A stretch of 64,000 nucleotides of DNA, from contig JBBCBC010000050.1 of assembly GCA_037126765.1 (NCBI GenBank), positions 682,001 through 746,000 on the forward strand. Direction: 5' to 3'. Shown piece by piece: positions 36,961 through 48,404 of this stretch. Origin of the DNA: Stenogyne calaminthoides. Lineage: Eukaryota > Streptophyta > Magnoliopsida > Lamiales > Lamiaceae. The notes below the pieces were generated by a model that was given only the letters and a program-made list of their open reading frames with translations, made no database searches and was not told the origin of the DNA. The position numbers and the translations under genes were made by a program. Position 1 is the stretch's first letter, and each line of letters opens with the position of its first letter.

Positions 36961-37895
36961 CGGTGGTATTAAGTTAATAACTTTTAAATGTTTCGGTATA
37001 AAATATATATATTATCTCTTAACCGTTTTATATTAATTGACTATGAAATAGTTGGAAATGAAATCAACGAGTACCACTTCCGATCATTATTCTCTTTCGA
37101 TTAAATTGTAAAGTGATACCGTATGAATTTCTTTCACCATGAAAATTGTTTTTTTTAAAATAAAAATGGTCAAAAAAATTTTTCTAATGAAATAACAAAT
37201 GAATTTTTTAGAAAAATTTTTATTTTTTAAATTCTCTTTGGGATAAAAGGCATTAAATAAAAAATTGAATAGGACAATTTACAAAAAAAAATCACAAAAA
37301 AGCATTGAAATTAAAAGCGTAGACAAAAATTCACGTAGAGACAATTTCTACAATTTACCCTTTTCTTTCTAAAAGGTAATTACATATTGATTATGTTGTT
37401 CAGGGAGAAATTTTTGGTGAAACTAGAAACACCGTTTTAAAAATATGGTTATCCTGAGTTTATTCTTAAAACTAATTTCTCTAACTCCAGCTCACATTTA
37501 TCCTTTAATATATATACATTTTTTTTTTTTATCCTCTACTCTTTAAATAAAAAGCAAAATTACTTTGTAAAAGCACTATCAATAAGTCTTTATTCAGTGA
37601 TAGCATTAGGCTCTTAAAGCATGCAAAATAAAAGGTATTCTCTATCTAATTAAATTTCATGCACCATAATTTTTGGAATTACTCTTTTTATTGTTGATAT
37701 TTTTAATATATTGTCAAGTGTATGAGTAGGGAAAGCGAAGAGTCCTAACTCACTAAAGAGCGGATAGAAGAAAATGCAGCGGTGATATGAGCCGCATTTT
37801 ATTTGGCGAAATTCAGAACCTAAAATGACTAAGATAAACATGCTTGAGATGAGAACAATGGACTTGAAAAAGTTACATTGATTGTGCCAGGATTT
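36961..37895. other. Intergenic, no gene seen
   Basis: AT-rich sequence. I see no element ends or coding frames of note. Confidence 0.55.
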
Positions 37896-38289
37896 TACTA
37901 AAAAAGAACCACGTTTTTTTTAGATGAAAAAAATTTAAAGGCGGAAATTTTTCGTCGCAAATCTAAACGGTTTTGAAGATTGAAATAGTCAAGCGGTCAA
38001 AATTGCCAAATTAAGCGGACCAGTTTTTTATTTAGTTTCCAATTAAACGGTTTTGAAAGCGGATTTGAAGGCGGCAATTTGACCAAGCTTAAAAGCGCCG
38101 TCGTTTTAAGTCTTATTGAAGGCGGAAAAAACCTTCTCAAACTTGCCGAATCAATTTGAGGCCAGTTTGAAGACGGAAAAACCATCTCAAACTTGCGGGT
38201 CAATTTGAGATGAATTTGAAACGGAAAAAAACCGTCTCAAACTTGCCGATCAATTTGAAATGGATTTGAGAGCGATTTTACCGTCTCCA

Positions 38290-38965
38290 AATTTTATAAA
38301 TAAAAAAAATTTAAATTTAAATTGAAAATTAATTCGAAATTTTGAGGTAAGATAATTAAAAATACAAATTTCAAATAATATAACATAATATAATTAAAAT
38401 CAATAAATAATAAAAAATAATATATAATTTTAATAGGTAAAGCCCAGCTACTATAATTTTTAAAAGGTTTAATTTTAATAGGTGATAGCTACTATAATTT
38501 AAATAAAAAATTAATTTAAATAAAGATAATTTTAAATTTTGAGTACATAATTAGAAATACAAAGTTTAAAATAACATAACATAATTTAATTAGAATTTAC
38601 TCTTAAATAATAAAAAATTTAATTATAATTGTAAGACTATAATTTTAAAGGTTATATAAATAAATAAAATTAATTTAAATTAAAATATAATTTGAAATTT
38701 GAGATACATAATTAGAAATACAAAAATTTAAATAATATAACATAATTTAATTAGATTTTATAAATAATAATAAAAATTAATTAGAATTTTAGACTATAAT
38801 ATTTAAAGGTTATATAACTAAAAATTAGTTTAAATTGGAAGATAATTTGAAATTTTGAGGTAACGTAATTAGTTATAAATTTTTTAAAATAATATAACAT
38901 AATTTAATTAGAATTTATAAATAATAAAAAATAATTATAATTTTAAAAGGTTTGAAATTAATCAA
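38290..38965. repeat. AT-rich drifted tandem repeats inside the CACTA-like element
   Basis: Units of roughly 120-150 bp contain 'aataatataacataatttaattag', 'aaataataaaaaataatt' and 'ttttaaaggttatat'. Four to five copies with heavy drift. Confidence 0.7.
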
Positions 38966-39069
38966 TGAAATTACATATATGGAGAAAAATTGATTCAATT
39001 TTTTATTTTTTAAAAAATTATTTAATTTGTGTACATATACAATTAATGTTGTAAAATAATCGAATGAAA

Positions 39070-39282
39070 ATCAAGTGTCCAAGTGGTTGAGCACCGCCTG
39101 CCCAACGAACGCGGGTCTGGATCCTCTCGGAGAGTAAATTCGTTATATATTATACGAAGTCTTCACAAGGTTTATATGCAAAGTGGTTCAATGTTAATCT
39201 TAAACGGTTTGTAGCTTGTGTGGTTTAAGCCTGGCCAGCTCTTATAAGTGGTGCGGTCGAATCACTCAAGCCTTTTTTTTTT
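39070..39282 (+). mobile_element. tRNA-derived SINE candidate with T-rich tail
   Basis: 'gtgtccaagtggttgagcac' matches an A box and 'gcgggtctggatcctc' sits where a B box should be. The body ends in cactcaagcc and a run of T. The segment is of higher GC than its AT-rich surroundings and has no counterpart in the other half of the CACTA-like element, as expected for an insertion. Confidence 0.5.
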
Positions 39283-39555
39283 CCAGAATTAGGTTTTGAG
39301 ACTAATTTTCCGTCTCAAATTTAACCCATTTTTCCCGGAAATTGAAGTTTTGAGATCGGAATTTCCGTCTCAAATCATTCTCAAATTTGACCCAACTGGA
39401 TCGATCGGGTCGATTTTTGACCCGCTTCGCCGCCTCAAATTTGAGACCTTTGATTTAGGGACGGAAAAAAATAAATGCAAAACCAATCTCATTATGATTT
39501 TGAGACGGTTTTAAATCTCTAAAACCGAATCTCTAAAACACATTTTTTTGTAGTG

Positions 39556-40329
39556 GGTCATCAGACATGTTTTTTTATTAGAAGTAACGAATTAGACCGG
39601 AGTAACTAACGACAGCATCATATACATTGAAATATAAATAACTTTTATACACCCTTATTAATTCATTAAAAGCATTCGAGAAGAGCTAGCCGCGGTGTTA
39701 ACTTCTAAGATTATTAGATGATGTCATTGTAAATTTACGTAGATTTCAAACATTAAGAAGTTAATTTGGCTATGAATTATTTAGCTTGATGTTAAAAATT
39801 TGTTGTTTATTTCGCCATTCAAATAAAGGATTGATTTTAGAGAATGATTTCCTATCAACTATAGATATAGGAATCAATTGAAAAAATCTTTTGACAATTA
39901 AATATAAAACAAATATTTAAAATGATGCACGGCAAAAATCTAAATGATATCAATTTTATATTATGAATAAAGATCAGGGAGAATTTTATCCACATAATAT
40001 TGATAAAAAATTATATGGGCATGTATATATTTATTCATACAATAACACATATTTTTCTATAGTAATACAAATTTGCAAAAATAGTATATTTTAATAAATA
40101 ATTAATATATTAACAAATTAATATGTACCAAAATAACTAATTATACTAATTTGAATGAAACAACCAATATTAACAAGCAAATATATGTTTTTTAATAAAG
40201 ACAAAGTCCTATGGGCATGAGATTAAATACAAATCGGTGCTCACCTGAATATTTAAAGGTATTTTTTTTTAAATAATTGAATTGAAAACTCAAAAAAATC
40301 ATATCATTTGTGAACCAGATCACATCTTA
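39556..40329. other. Intergenic, no gene seen
   Basis: AT-rich, nothing recognisable. Confidence 0.55.
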
Positions 40330-40480
40330 CCGTTGAATGGATCTGCGTTTGATTCTATTTATTTATGAACTTAATTTAGAGTTATAGAAGTTATAAGGTG
40401 GATTGATGATTTGCTGGAGATTTGGGTGATTGGTGTATACTAACTACTAATAATTAATTTTGTCCCATAAAAAAAAAAAA
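40330..40480. repeat. SINE-like repeat, copy 1
   Basis: It shares gtttgattctattt, gttat.gaagttataaggtgg and ttttgtcc with copy 2 at 40975-41090. The tail is an A-run followed by TA repeats. The 'gtttgattcta' resembles a B box. Confidence 0.45.
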
Positions 40481-40970
40481 TATATATATATAAAAGACTC
40501 TTACGTGAGATACGCACGATAACATTTTAAGATAATTTGGATAACCTTGGCATTCTTGACTTTGAGAGAAATGTGTGTTAATTGAGAGCTAAGTTATCTT
40601 TCCTGATAAAATCCTTCAAGTGTAATTTGTTATATATATATCGTAAAATTGAACCTAGCTCATTTATGACAAACCTTATAAATTTCTTTGTCCCATATTT
40701 TATATCTTAAATGAATTATATATAGACATGTCATGTGACAACGGGTGACTGATAGACATAAAAGTGATTGAATTCAAGCAAAGATTTGGATAATTAATTA
40801 TTATAGCAATATGGTGATCAATACTTATCTTATAGGGCATGTTTATTTTGGATTTATAATGGGTGTGGAAAATTTGGCACTTTGAAGTTCTAAATTTAAA
40901 AATCTTAATAAATAATTAAGATGTATATTTATTGTGATTTAATAGGCATGATGATGAAAAATAATAGAGA
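40481..40970. repeat. Direct duplication, copy 1
   Basis: It is similar to 41935-42345 along its length. Shared phrases include ttgaacctagct, catgtcatgtgacaacgggt and ataattaattattatagcaa. Confidence 0.85.
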
Positions 40971-40974
40971 GGCA

Positions 40975-41090
40975 ATCGGCCTTATTTGAGTGGTAGACCG
41001 AGTTTGATTCTATTTGTGAACAATTTGGAAAGCTATAAGAGTTATAAGGTGGATTAATTTCGTAATATTTGAGTTAATAACTTTGTCCGA
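40975..41090. repeat. SINE-like repeat, copy 2
   Basis: 'ttatttgagtggtagacc' (A-box-like), 'gagtttgattctat' (B-box-like), then the gagttataaggtggatta phrase shared with copy 1. It ends next to the LTR that begins at 41095. Confidence 0.45.
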
Positions 41091-41094
41091 ATCA

Positions 41095-41872
41095 TGTTGT
41101 ATATCGCCATATGATATAGGTAAATAGTGATGGCGTATGGAAATGTGGTGGTGATGTGTGACCCAAGCAAAATGCAATGGTAGAATCTGAGGAATACCAA
41201 AAAGTCATTACCAGCAGGGCGACACAGCGACTAACAGAGAAGATAAAGGCTAAACTTTTTTGGCAAGTGACCTCGCTCCGGGGCCGGTCCATGGCCGAGT
41301 AGACGAAGAAAAGTAAAGGATTGATTGATGGTGGCTCCCAAAGTGCATGCAGCACAAAGATCAGGGTTGCGTCTTGTCAAGGCGACCTCCCCAGCAGGCG
41401 ACTTAGCAGCGAATATGAAAGAAGGCAGAGTGGGGCATCTCACCGGGCCAGGCGGCCTCACGAAGGAGTGGCGCTCAGAGTAAGCGAGCCGGCGGTATCC
41501 GGAGTAAAGATAAGCAAGGAAAGAAGATCAAGATAAAGATTCGGTGTTTATTATGAAAATAGAAGATCTTGCATATCAATGAGATCATGACAAAAGATTT
41601 GATGTGTCTTGTATTCGCTATTTAGAAGGCGTTAAGTGGCAGGTTAATAGAGTTTTCGTCTTTGTATCTTGTAATTATTATAAATGGGGACAAACCGAGA
41701 AAACACACTTAAGATACATAGGAAAAAGATAAGAAAATATCCTTTGGTATGCCCAGGGCGTAGTCGCCCAGGATTTAATCCCAGGTGAAATAATTGCTGT
41801 TCTTTCAAGCTCATTCCGTTGTTCATTGATTCATATTTCTTTGTTTTGTAGCCCTAGATGTAAAATTTAACA
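41095..41872 (+). mobile_element. Ty3/gypsy-like LTR
   Basis: A 778-bp GC-richer block starts TGTTG and ends TTAACA. It has a TATA-like attataaatggggac (about 41679) and the downstream phrase tatgcccagggcgtagtcgcc, typical of LTR R-U5 in plant gypsy elements. No matching target duplication and no internal region are present, so the boundaries are estimates. Confidence 0.55.
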
Positions 41873-41876
41873 GTTT

Positions 41877-41879
<3 letters not shown>

Positions 41880-41934
<55 letters not shown>
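41880..41934. repeat. (TA)n microsatellite
   Basis: About 27 TA units, immediately right of the LTR. Confidence 0.95.
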
Positions 41935-41936
<2 letters not shown>

Positions 41937-42345
41937 CACTTTTACGGAGATTTGTCTCACGATAAAAGATGAAATGTATAATTTAAACATTAACATTTTA
42001 ACGTTTTAGAAGATATGGGTATTAATTGAACCTAGCTTTCATTTTATTAGACAAACCTAATAAATTTCTTTTGTCTTATATTTTATATTTCTTAAATGAA
42101 TTATATATAAACATGTCATGTGACAACGGGTGACTGAGTAGACATAAAGTAGATTCATAAGATTTGATAATTAATTATTATAGCAATATGGCGATCAATA
42201 CTTATCGCATGTTTGTTTGGATTTATAAAATATTGAAATTTCTGACTTTGAAGCCCTAGATTTGAAAATCTTAATAAATACTAAGATGTATATTTATTGT
42301 GGGATTTAATAGGGTAGGATGATAAAAAATTGATTGATGTGATAT
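41935..42345. repeat. Direct duplication, copy 2
   Basis: Second copy of 40481-40970, with several small indels. Confidence 0.85.
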
Positions 42346-43199
42346 TTATTATTTTTATTTTGAACGATGTAGAATAAAAAAAATAGATGATTTGAGTGTA
42401 TAGATGAATAAAAAAAAGAGGTAGTAGTTAATGATGAAATAGAATAGGGTTAATAAGTTTTAAAATTCTTATATTAAGTTTCAAAACATAAGGAGATTTA
42501 AGATTTTAAAGGCCAAAGAAGTCGTTGAGATAATTCTTGAAACAAATACGGACTTATTGTGTTGAGGATTCATGAAAGAGTATGTACATCCATGTGTATG
42601 TTCTTGCTTGCTGACCTAGATCGAATTCGATGTATACTAACATTTTATTTTCTTTTCAAATGATGAGCAACAATAAAATGATCATCGCGCAAAAATGGAA
42701 AAATAGTGTACGTACGTATTTACAAAAATGGAGATATATATATCGTATTTCCGAATAGTAGAATAAATCCTGGCTTGAATCTTCCTTTTCCCCATAGATC
42801 ACCTAATTAGAAAATGCTCCAATATTAATTTAGTAGAAAAATAAAATAAATTTGGTGCAAACAGATTTGGCGGCCCGATTAATTATAAATTTGTAATAGG
42901 AGTGAGTTTATAAATATCCAATATAAAAATAAAGTTTTTTGTCATAAAATTTGTAATTATTCTTTTTTTAACTAAGATTTTTTATTTTCAACTCTACTCT
43001 TTTTTATTCTTTTTATTATTTTAATCCATACCACCATATATATATCACGATATTATTATTTTAGTCCCCATTCACCATCCAATTTAATAGTGGTACAAAT
43101 TGGAATTGATAGTGATCTGGAGATGAAATATATGAAGTACGTGAAGTGATGGGCATTAATTAAGCCCCGAATAATGATGAATTTAAAATAATTTAGTCT

Positions 43200-43259
<60 letters not shown>

Positions 43260-44103
43260 TACAGATTAAAATAATGAAATAATGAAAAGGATAAAGTTTG
43301 CAAAAGAATTCTCTTGTAATTAACGATTCGAGAAAGGCAAGGATTTCAATTTTAAATGTTAGTATTTCAAATATTTTTGTAATAATTTTTGTCTTTAATT
43401 GTAGGAAAAGAGAGCAGAAAGTTTGGTTTCTCATTTTTACCAATCAGTTTGGTTTCTCATTTTTACCAATCAATATACACCAGGGTTCTAGCTCTAGCTT
43501 TCCTCCGATGAGTGTAAGCGTGCACGACTTTCCTGAGTTTCCAAGGGCTAACAGAGCACCAACTCCCATGACTTTTCACCCTCGTGAAAAATATGTTCCT
43601 TGAAAAGAGGAAGAGGTCAGATCAACTCCTTTTTTCGGGTGATAAATATTGAAGGCTTCAATGGTTCAAGGGTCCAAGAACAACTAAGATTAAATGTGGA
43701 AAAAAGTAGAGTGTGTACTTTTTATTCTGTCTTTTGGGAATTCTGTTTTGTTTGTATTAGACAAGAAACAATGTTTTGCTCTATTTTGTGTTAGATGGTT
43801 GACTCCGTTTTAGATGAAACAATGCTTTTTGGGGGCTATAAACTTATGAAGTTATTTAAGAATTGGTTTTTGTGATGAGAATTTGTTAGATGAACTTGTT
43901 GGGATTGTTTTGTAATGAACTTATTAAATAGACAGTTAATGTGATTTTCTACTATGAAATTGTAATGTATCATATGAATGATACTTTTTAGGCATTGTGT
44001 AATAAAGACATGTAGGTGATTTTTCTTTTTTATTTGCACATCCCAGAAAATTTAATTTGGAGTATTTACTGATTATAGAAGTGTTAAGCAGGTTATATAT
44101 ATA
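42346..44103. other. Intergenic with one unrecognised open segment
   Basis: It contains a long TA run (43203-43257), a 26-bp direct duplication (ggtttctcatttttaccaat at about 43422 and 43449), and a short open frame from an ATG at 43508 (MSVSVHDFPEFPRANRAPTP) that stops at 43601. I do not recognise it; it could be a transposon-derived scrap. Confidence 0.4.
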
Positions 44104-44603
44104 NNNNNNNNNNNNNNNNNNNNNNNNNNNNNNNNNNNNNNNNNNNNNNNNNNNNNNNNNNNNNNNNNNNNNNNNNNNNNNNNNNNNNNNNNNNNNNNNN
44201 NNNNNNNNNNNNNNNNNNNNNNNNNNNNNNNNNNNNNNNNNNNNNNNNNNNNNNNNNNNNNNNNNNNNNNNNNNNNNNNNNNNNNNNNNNNNNNNNNNNN
44301 NNNNNNNNNNNNNNNNNNNNNNNNNNNNNNNNNNNNNNNNNNNNNNNNNNNNNNNNNNNNNNNNNNNNNNNNNNNNNNNNNNNNNNNNNNNNNNNNNNNN
44401 NNNNNNNNNNNNNNNNNNNNNNNNNNNNNNNNNNNNNNNNNNNNNNNNNNNNNNNNNNNNNNNNNNNNNNNNNNNNNNNNNNNNNNNNNNNNNNNNNNNN
44501 NNNNNNNNNNNNNNNNNNNNNNNNNNNNNNNNNNNNNNNNNNNNNNNNNNNNNNNNNNNNNNNNNNNNNNNNNNNNNNNNNNNNNNNNNNNNNNNNNNNN
44601 NNN
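44104..44603. other. Assembly gap (500 N)
   Basis: Exactly 500 N, so a placeholder of unknown true size. It directly follows a TA run at 44094-44103, a plausible cause of the break. Confidence 0.99.
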
Positions 44604-45580
44604 AAAAATTTAAAAACTGCACCTTTTAAATTCCTAATGTGCAAAATTACAATGTATTTTAGAATAAGAGTACTTAAAGTAAGTTTCCTAGCTCAAATAG
44701 TTTGATGTTTGTACCTGTATTAATCATCAAAGCAAAAAATATATTGTACTTTAATCTATCAAACACAAGACACCGTTCAAATCTGTTTGTTATCTTTGTC
44801 GAATCAGAACTCAAACTAACTTTTTATAAAATGATCCCGAATCAAATGTTGAATAATTTGATTTAATTTTTGGCTCTGCAGAGATTTAATTTTCACAGAT
44901 AAATTTCAATAACATATAACATAGGTGTTCGAAAGAAGCACGTCTCCAAAATTTGGTCCTTGAAATCTTTAAGCTGGGATTTCAGACTTTACCTCTTAAA
45001 AGTAAGGCCCATCTCACCTTTCAGATGAAGCCCAATTCTCATTATCCAAAATTAAGCGCACGATTGTTAAACTTGTAGTCCATTAACCGTTCCAAATATT
45101 TTCGAGTCTTTTTAAGTAGGGCAATGATCCTTTTTTTTTAATAAAAACTCTCTAATTTATTGCATCTCCTACTCACAAAAATTAGTACTACATCCTAATT
45201 TAGTAGAGACCCCAGACATATTAAGATGAATTGCGTCAATCAATCTGTATTTTTATATGTTTATTACTTCTCAATAATTTTCAATTAATTTTTTTTTTTT
45301 TTTTAAATGTAAAACCGTCTCATATACAAGATTTTGTTCCGTATTTTGAATTATTATTTTTATTAATTTATTTCAATCTCAATTTTACTTTACCCTTATA
45401 TTTAATAAAATATGAATTAACGACGACGTCATGCTACTTCATTTATGAAAATCGCTCGTTTATGAATATGAAAATTTGCTCCGTCTCATATATTTATGAT
45501 TAGTTTACCTTATAGGAATATAATTACATGCGTGAGAACAAGAATTTTAGATCGAAATTTGGAGAAACGAAATAATTGGA
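44604..45580. other. Intergenic, no gene seen
   Basis: AT-rich. It forms the 3' flank of the minus-strand DUF599 gene. Confidence 0.55.
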
Positions 45581-46245
45581 TTAAAGAGCAATGGTAGGGA
45601 GAGAAGTAACAAAATCAAGGTCATAAAGCACCCAAATCAGCGCAACAGAGGAAACCGCCACAGGCAGGGGCCCAAACATCCACAACAACAACGGAAACGC
45701 CACACACAAAACCCTATTCCCCACCACCGCCAACGTAAACCCCCTCTCCACCACCGCCGCCGTGTACCCTCCCGCCGGCGAGAACTCTCCAATCGCATTA
45801 ATCAAAAAGTCGCATCAATCAAGTACCCCACCGCCATCGAGCTGCACAGAAAGCTCACCAGCATAAAAATCGAGGCCGATCCGTACTTCAGGACCGCGAT
45901 CCGGCCGGATTGCTGCCCGAATAGGCGCGTGGTTGCCATCAATCGATTCGCGTTGAAGGCGTTGTTGGTGAGCGCGGCGAGTGCCATTGTTACGATGAGC
46001 GTGATTGTGGCGGTGAGGATTGTGAACATTAGGGTGTTTCGTAAGCTCTGTATGGCTAACATCCCCTTTTTGTCGTCGCCTTGGTCGAGCTGCCGCAGCC
46101 ATGCCCGGCGCTTGAGGGCGTTGATTCCGATTGAGGTTTGGGAGGGTTTGGTTCGGAGGTTGTGGCAGAGGTAGGCGTGGTACCCGATTGTGAAGAAGAG
46201 GCTTAATGGGACGATTATGCTGTCCAGGTATGCGATTGCAGCCAT
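45581..46245 (-). CDS. DUF599 family membrane protein, frame broken by one base
   Basis: The ATG at 46245 opens MAAIAYLDSIIVPLSLFFTI. Features of the plant DUF599 (PF04654) family: YHAYLCHNLRTKPSQTSIG, a charged loop, LAIQSLRNTLMFTILTATIT, and the C-terminal block ERGFTLAVVGNRVLCVAFPL ... FGPLPVAVSSVALIWVLYDL. About four membrane spans are predicted (residues near 8-28, 72-94, 120-142 and one in the C-terminal block). The frame opens at 46245 and stops after 147 residues (near 45802). The rest (to TAA at 45581) is in the next frame. The break is at an A5 run (45804-45808), where one more A would make a continuous gene of about 221 residues, the usual family length. The function of the family is unknown. 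A sequencing error seems likelier than a real mutation because the rest is clean. A TATA-like atataaa lies at 46288-46294. Confidence 0.85.
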
Positions 46246-46499
46246 GGTTTTGAATTTTGAGAGTATTGGGAAATTAAAGGGTTGGAATTTATATTGGCCA
46301 TTTTTGTTGGGGGTTAATTTTAATTGGTGTATTTTGGGTAGATTTCCACTAAAATAGTGGATTCTGTGTCAACAAACAAACTGAAATTTGAGTGGGCATC
46401 CTACGCATTTTTTTTTTCAACAAAGAAGAATAATTGGCAAAGTAAATATACGCCGAATAAGTTTAGCACAAAAATATATAAATTGATTAAGAAATGTAA

Positions 46500-46740
46500 C
46501 TTTTATTACTAAAATTATGATAATTGAAGGGTATGCATTATTACTATCTAAAAGGTACTACTCATAAGTCAAAACATTGAAGAATGACTTAGAAGTATAT
46601 TATAACAGAATTATTACTATTTATAGTGATAATTGAAGGGTGTGAGTCGTGTGATTTATATTATTAAAAATAGTATTAATCGTGATAATTGAAAAGTCAT
46701 CTCTATAAATATAGAATCAGCTTCATAATGAATAAATTTC
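46500..46740. repeat. Dispersed repeat, partner of 9430-9800
   Basis: It contains attgaagggtgtgagtc and gtcatctctataaatataga, matching the earlier copy. It lies in the upstream region of the DUF599 gene. Confidence 0.45.
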
Positions 46741-47026
46741 ACCGGCTGCTATAAAAATATTAATTGATACCACGTTTATTAGGTGAAGTTGTGTGCTGCC
46801 TGCCTATCCATATAGTTCATTTCGGGCCTTTTTCACGTGTTCGTATTCTATTCTTCTATGCATGATGGGTTGTAAAATATTTTAAGTTGGGAATTTATGA
46901 GTTAGATGACAATAAATAAAAGTAAGATAATTGAAGGATAGAGTAAAACAAATGCGATTTGCAATTTAATTAGTACATGGGTACTTCCAGAAGTGTAATA
47001 GGCCCACTAACGCTCTTGTGACTGGT

Positions 47027-47035
47027 TATTTGTTA
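47027..47035. repeat. 9-bp target-site duplication TATTTGTTA (left)
   Basis: Identical to 47924-47932 on the other side of the small MULE. Confidence 0.93.
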
Positions 47036-47923
47036 GGCGCAGGTTATTAGCACCCCCTCTTTTGGAAAGTACACCACCCAGCCAATTTTATTGTTTTGAT
47101 ACAATGACGAAATGACAAAATTAACCCTTTTCCTGCCCCTCAGGCTTTGAACGTATGCACCTCCAAGAATTGAAAAATCTTGCTTGCTGCAAAACAAAAA
47201 AACAGAGTATCAATTGAAAAATCTTGCTCGCCGCAAAACAAAAAAAACAATGTAGACCGAATTAGTACAAATGATTTATTTCTGAATCTGTTAAAAAAAA
47301 TCCAACTAAACCAAATATTTTGAAATTTTATTTCAGAATCTGTTAAAAATGAAAGTTTATTGTTTTCAGATTTGTTCGAAAATAAAATAATGAAAAATTT
47401 TAAAAAACCCAAAAAGAATTGAGGGAAAGAGCTTAAACCAAAATTTTTAGAATAACCTTTTACAGAAATATAATAAAGAAGAATAAAACCTGCAAAATTT
47501 TATTTGTAAAAATGAGTGAATCTGATACGGGGGGTGGGGCCATGCGTCGACGTTGAGGTTGGGCAGGGGCGGGCGGCCGATGCTGGAGTTGTGGACTGCG
47601 GGTGGATCTTACCGGCGGAAGGCATCGACGTCGAGGTTGGTCAGAAGTGGGCGGTCGATGCCGGAGTTTGGGGTGGGGGTGGAGGATGGGGAGGAGAAGG
47701 GTGGCGGGTGTGTGCGTGCCGGGGGAGGGGGAGGGGGGGAAGAAAAAAGAGAAAAAAAGATCAGTAAGGCATGCAGCGGTGAGGAGAGGGAAGGATAGGA
47801 AATTGGGGTTACTTTCATGAGGGTTAAAAAAGACTTTTTAGGGGAAGGTGTACTAATATTTAGAGTGGTGTTCTAGTCAAAGTGGTGTATTTCCTAATAA
47901 AGGGGGTGCTAATAATCTGAGCC
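47036..47923. mobile_element. Small non-autonomous MULE (possible Pack-MULE), 888 bp
   Basis: The TIRs of about 43 bp have few mismatches. The left reads GGCGCAGGTTATTAGCACCC and the right, reversed, GGCTCAGATTATTAGCACCC, continuing to TACACCAC. Perfect 9-bp duplications flank it. The interior has an AT-rich left half and a strongly GC-rich block (47525-47740) that could be captured host DNA. I recognise no protein in it, and it contains an internal 47-bp direct repeat. No transposase. Confidence 0.9.
47551..47673. repeat. Internal direct repeat in the GC-rich core of the small MULE
   Basis: 'gcgtcgacgttgaggttggg' to 'gatgctggagtt' is repeated about 80 bp on as 'catcgacgtcgaggttggt' to 'gatgccggagttt'. 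Confidence 0.85.
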
Positions 47924-47958
47924 TATTTGTTACGGCTTTAATGGGCTTATCTTTTAAA

Positions 47959-47967
47959 TTTATTTTA
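47959..47967. repeat. 9-bp target-site duplication TTTATTTTA (left copy, large MULE)
   Basis: Identical to 62764-62772. It is AT-rich, so chance is possible, but it falls exactly at the TIR ends. Confidence 0.8.
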
Positions 47968-48163
47968 GGGTTCGGTTATTAACACCCCACAATTAGTAGA
48001 TACACCTTCTAAAAGTTTATTTTTTAATAAAGAGACAGAAAGATCTTTTTCCCTAATTTTGGTATTTCACCCTTGTGTCCTCACACGCCATTTATCCAAA
48101 GACCAAAAACCCAGACTCACCTCGAGTGGGACTATATCCACATTTTAACTAACCGGAGTTGAC

Positions 48164-48260
48164 TACCTGTCGTCGCACGCTGACCACGACACAGTTGGTT
48201 GGTGTCGCATGGTCAACGCGACAGAGAAGACATCTGTCGCATTGACTATGCGATCGATTT
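48164..48260. repeat. TGTCGC/GCGACA palindrome cluster, left TIR
   Basis: It includes tgtcgcatggtcaacgcgac and tgtcgcattgactatgcga. It is matched in inverted order at 61505-61632. Confidence 0.85.
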
Positions 48261-48404
48261 TTTATTTTTATTTTTTTTTCGAAAATGTTAATTTTTTTTC
48301 GATAATTTTTTTAAAAGGTTTCCGTAGATTTGTAAAAGGTATGACTTTTAGTTCTTTGTAACACAAGCTTTAGTAATGTATTGTCATTATATTTATTCTG
48401 GTAT

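Larger units (their letters stand above)
37896..39555. mobile_element. Second CACTA-like element, internally deleted
   Basis: The right end TTTTTTTGTAGTG (39543-39555) is the standard CACTA terminus. The left end TACTAAAAAAG at 37896 looks like its mutated partner. Flanking arrays of gacggttttgag / ctcaaaaccgtc-like units occur at 37935-38290 and 39290-39535 in inverted sense. The centre (38290-38960) is AT-rich drifted repeats with no coding. No target duplication is preserved at the proposed edges, so the left boundary is tentative. Confidence 0.65.

Noticed and set aside
43936..44644. Long frames over 44104-44603
   Set aside because: They are artefacts of the 500-N gap.
47516..47820. Overlapping Gly/Arg-rich frames in the small MULE
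   Set aside because: Several overlapping frames are open only because the DNA is G-rich. None has a start context or recognisable domain.
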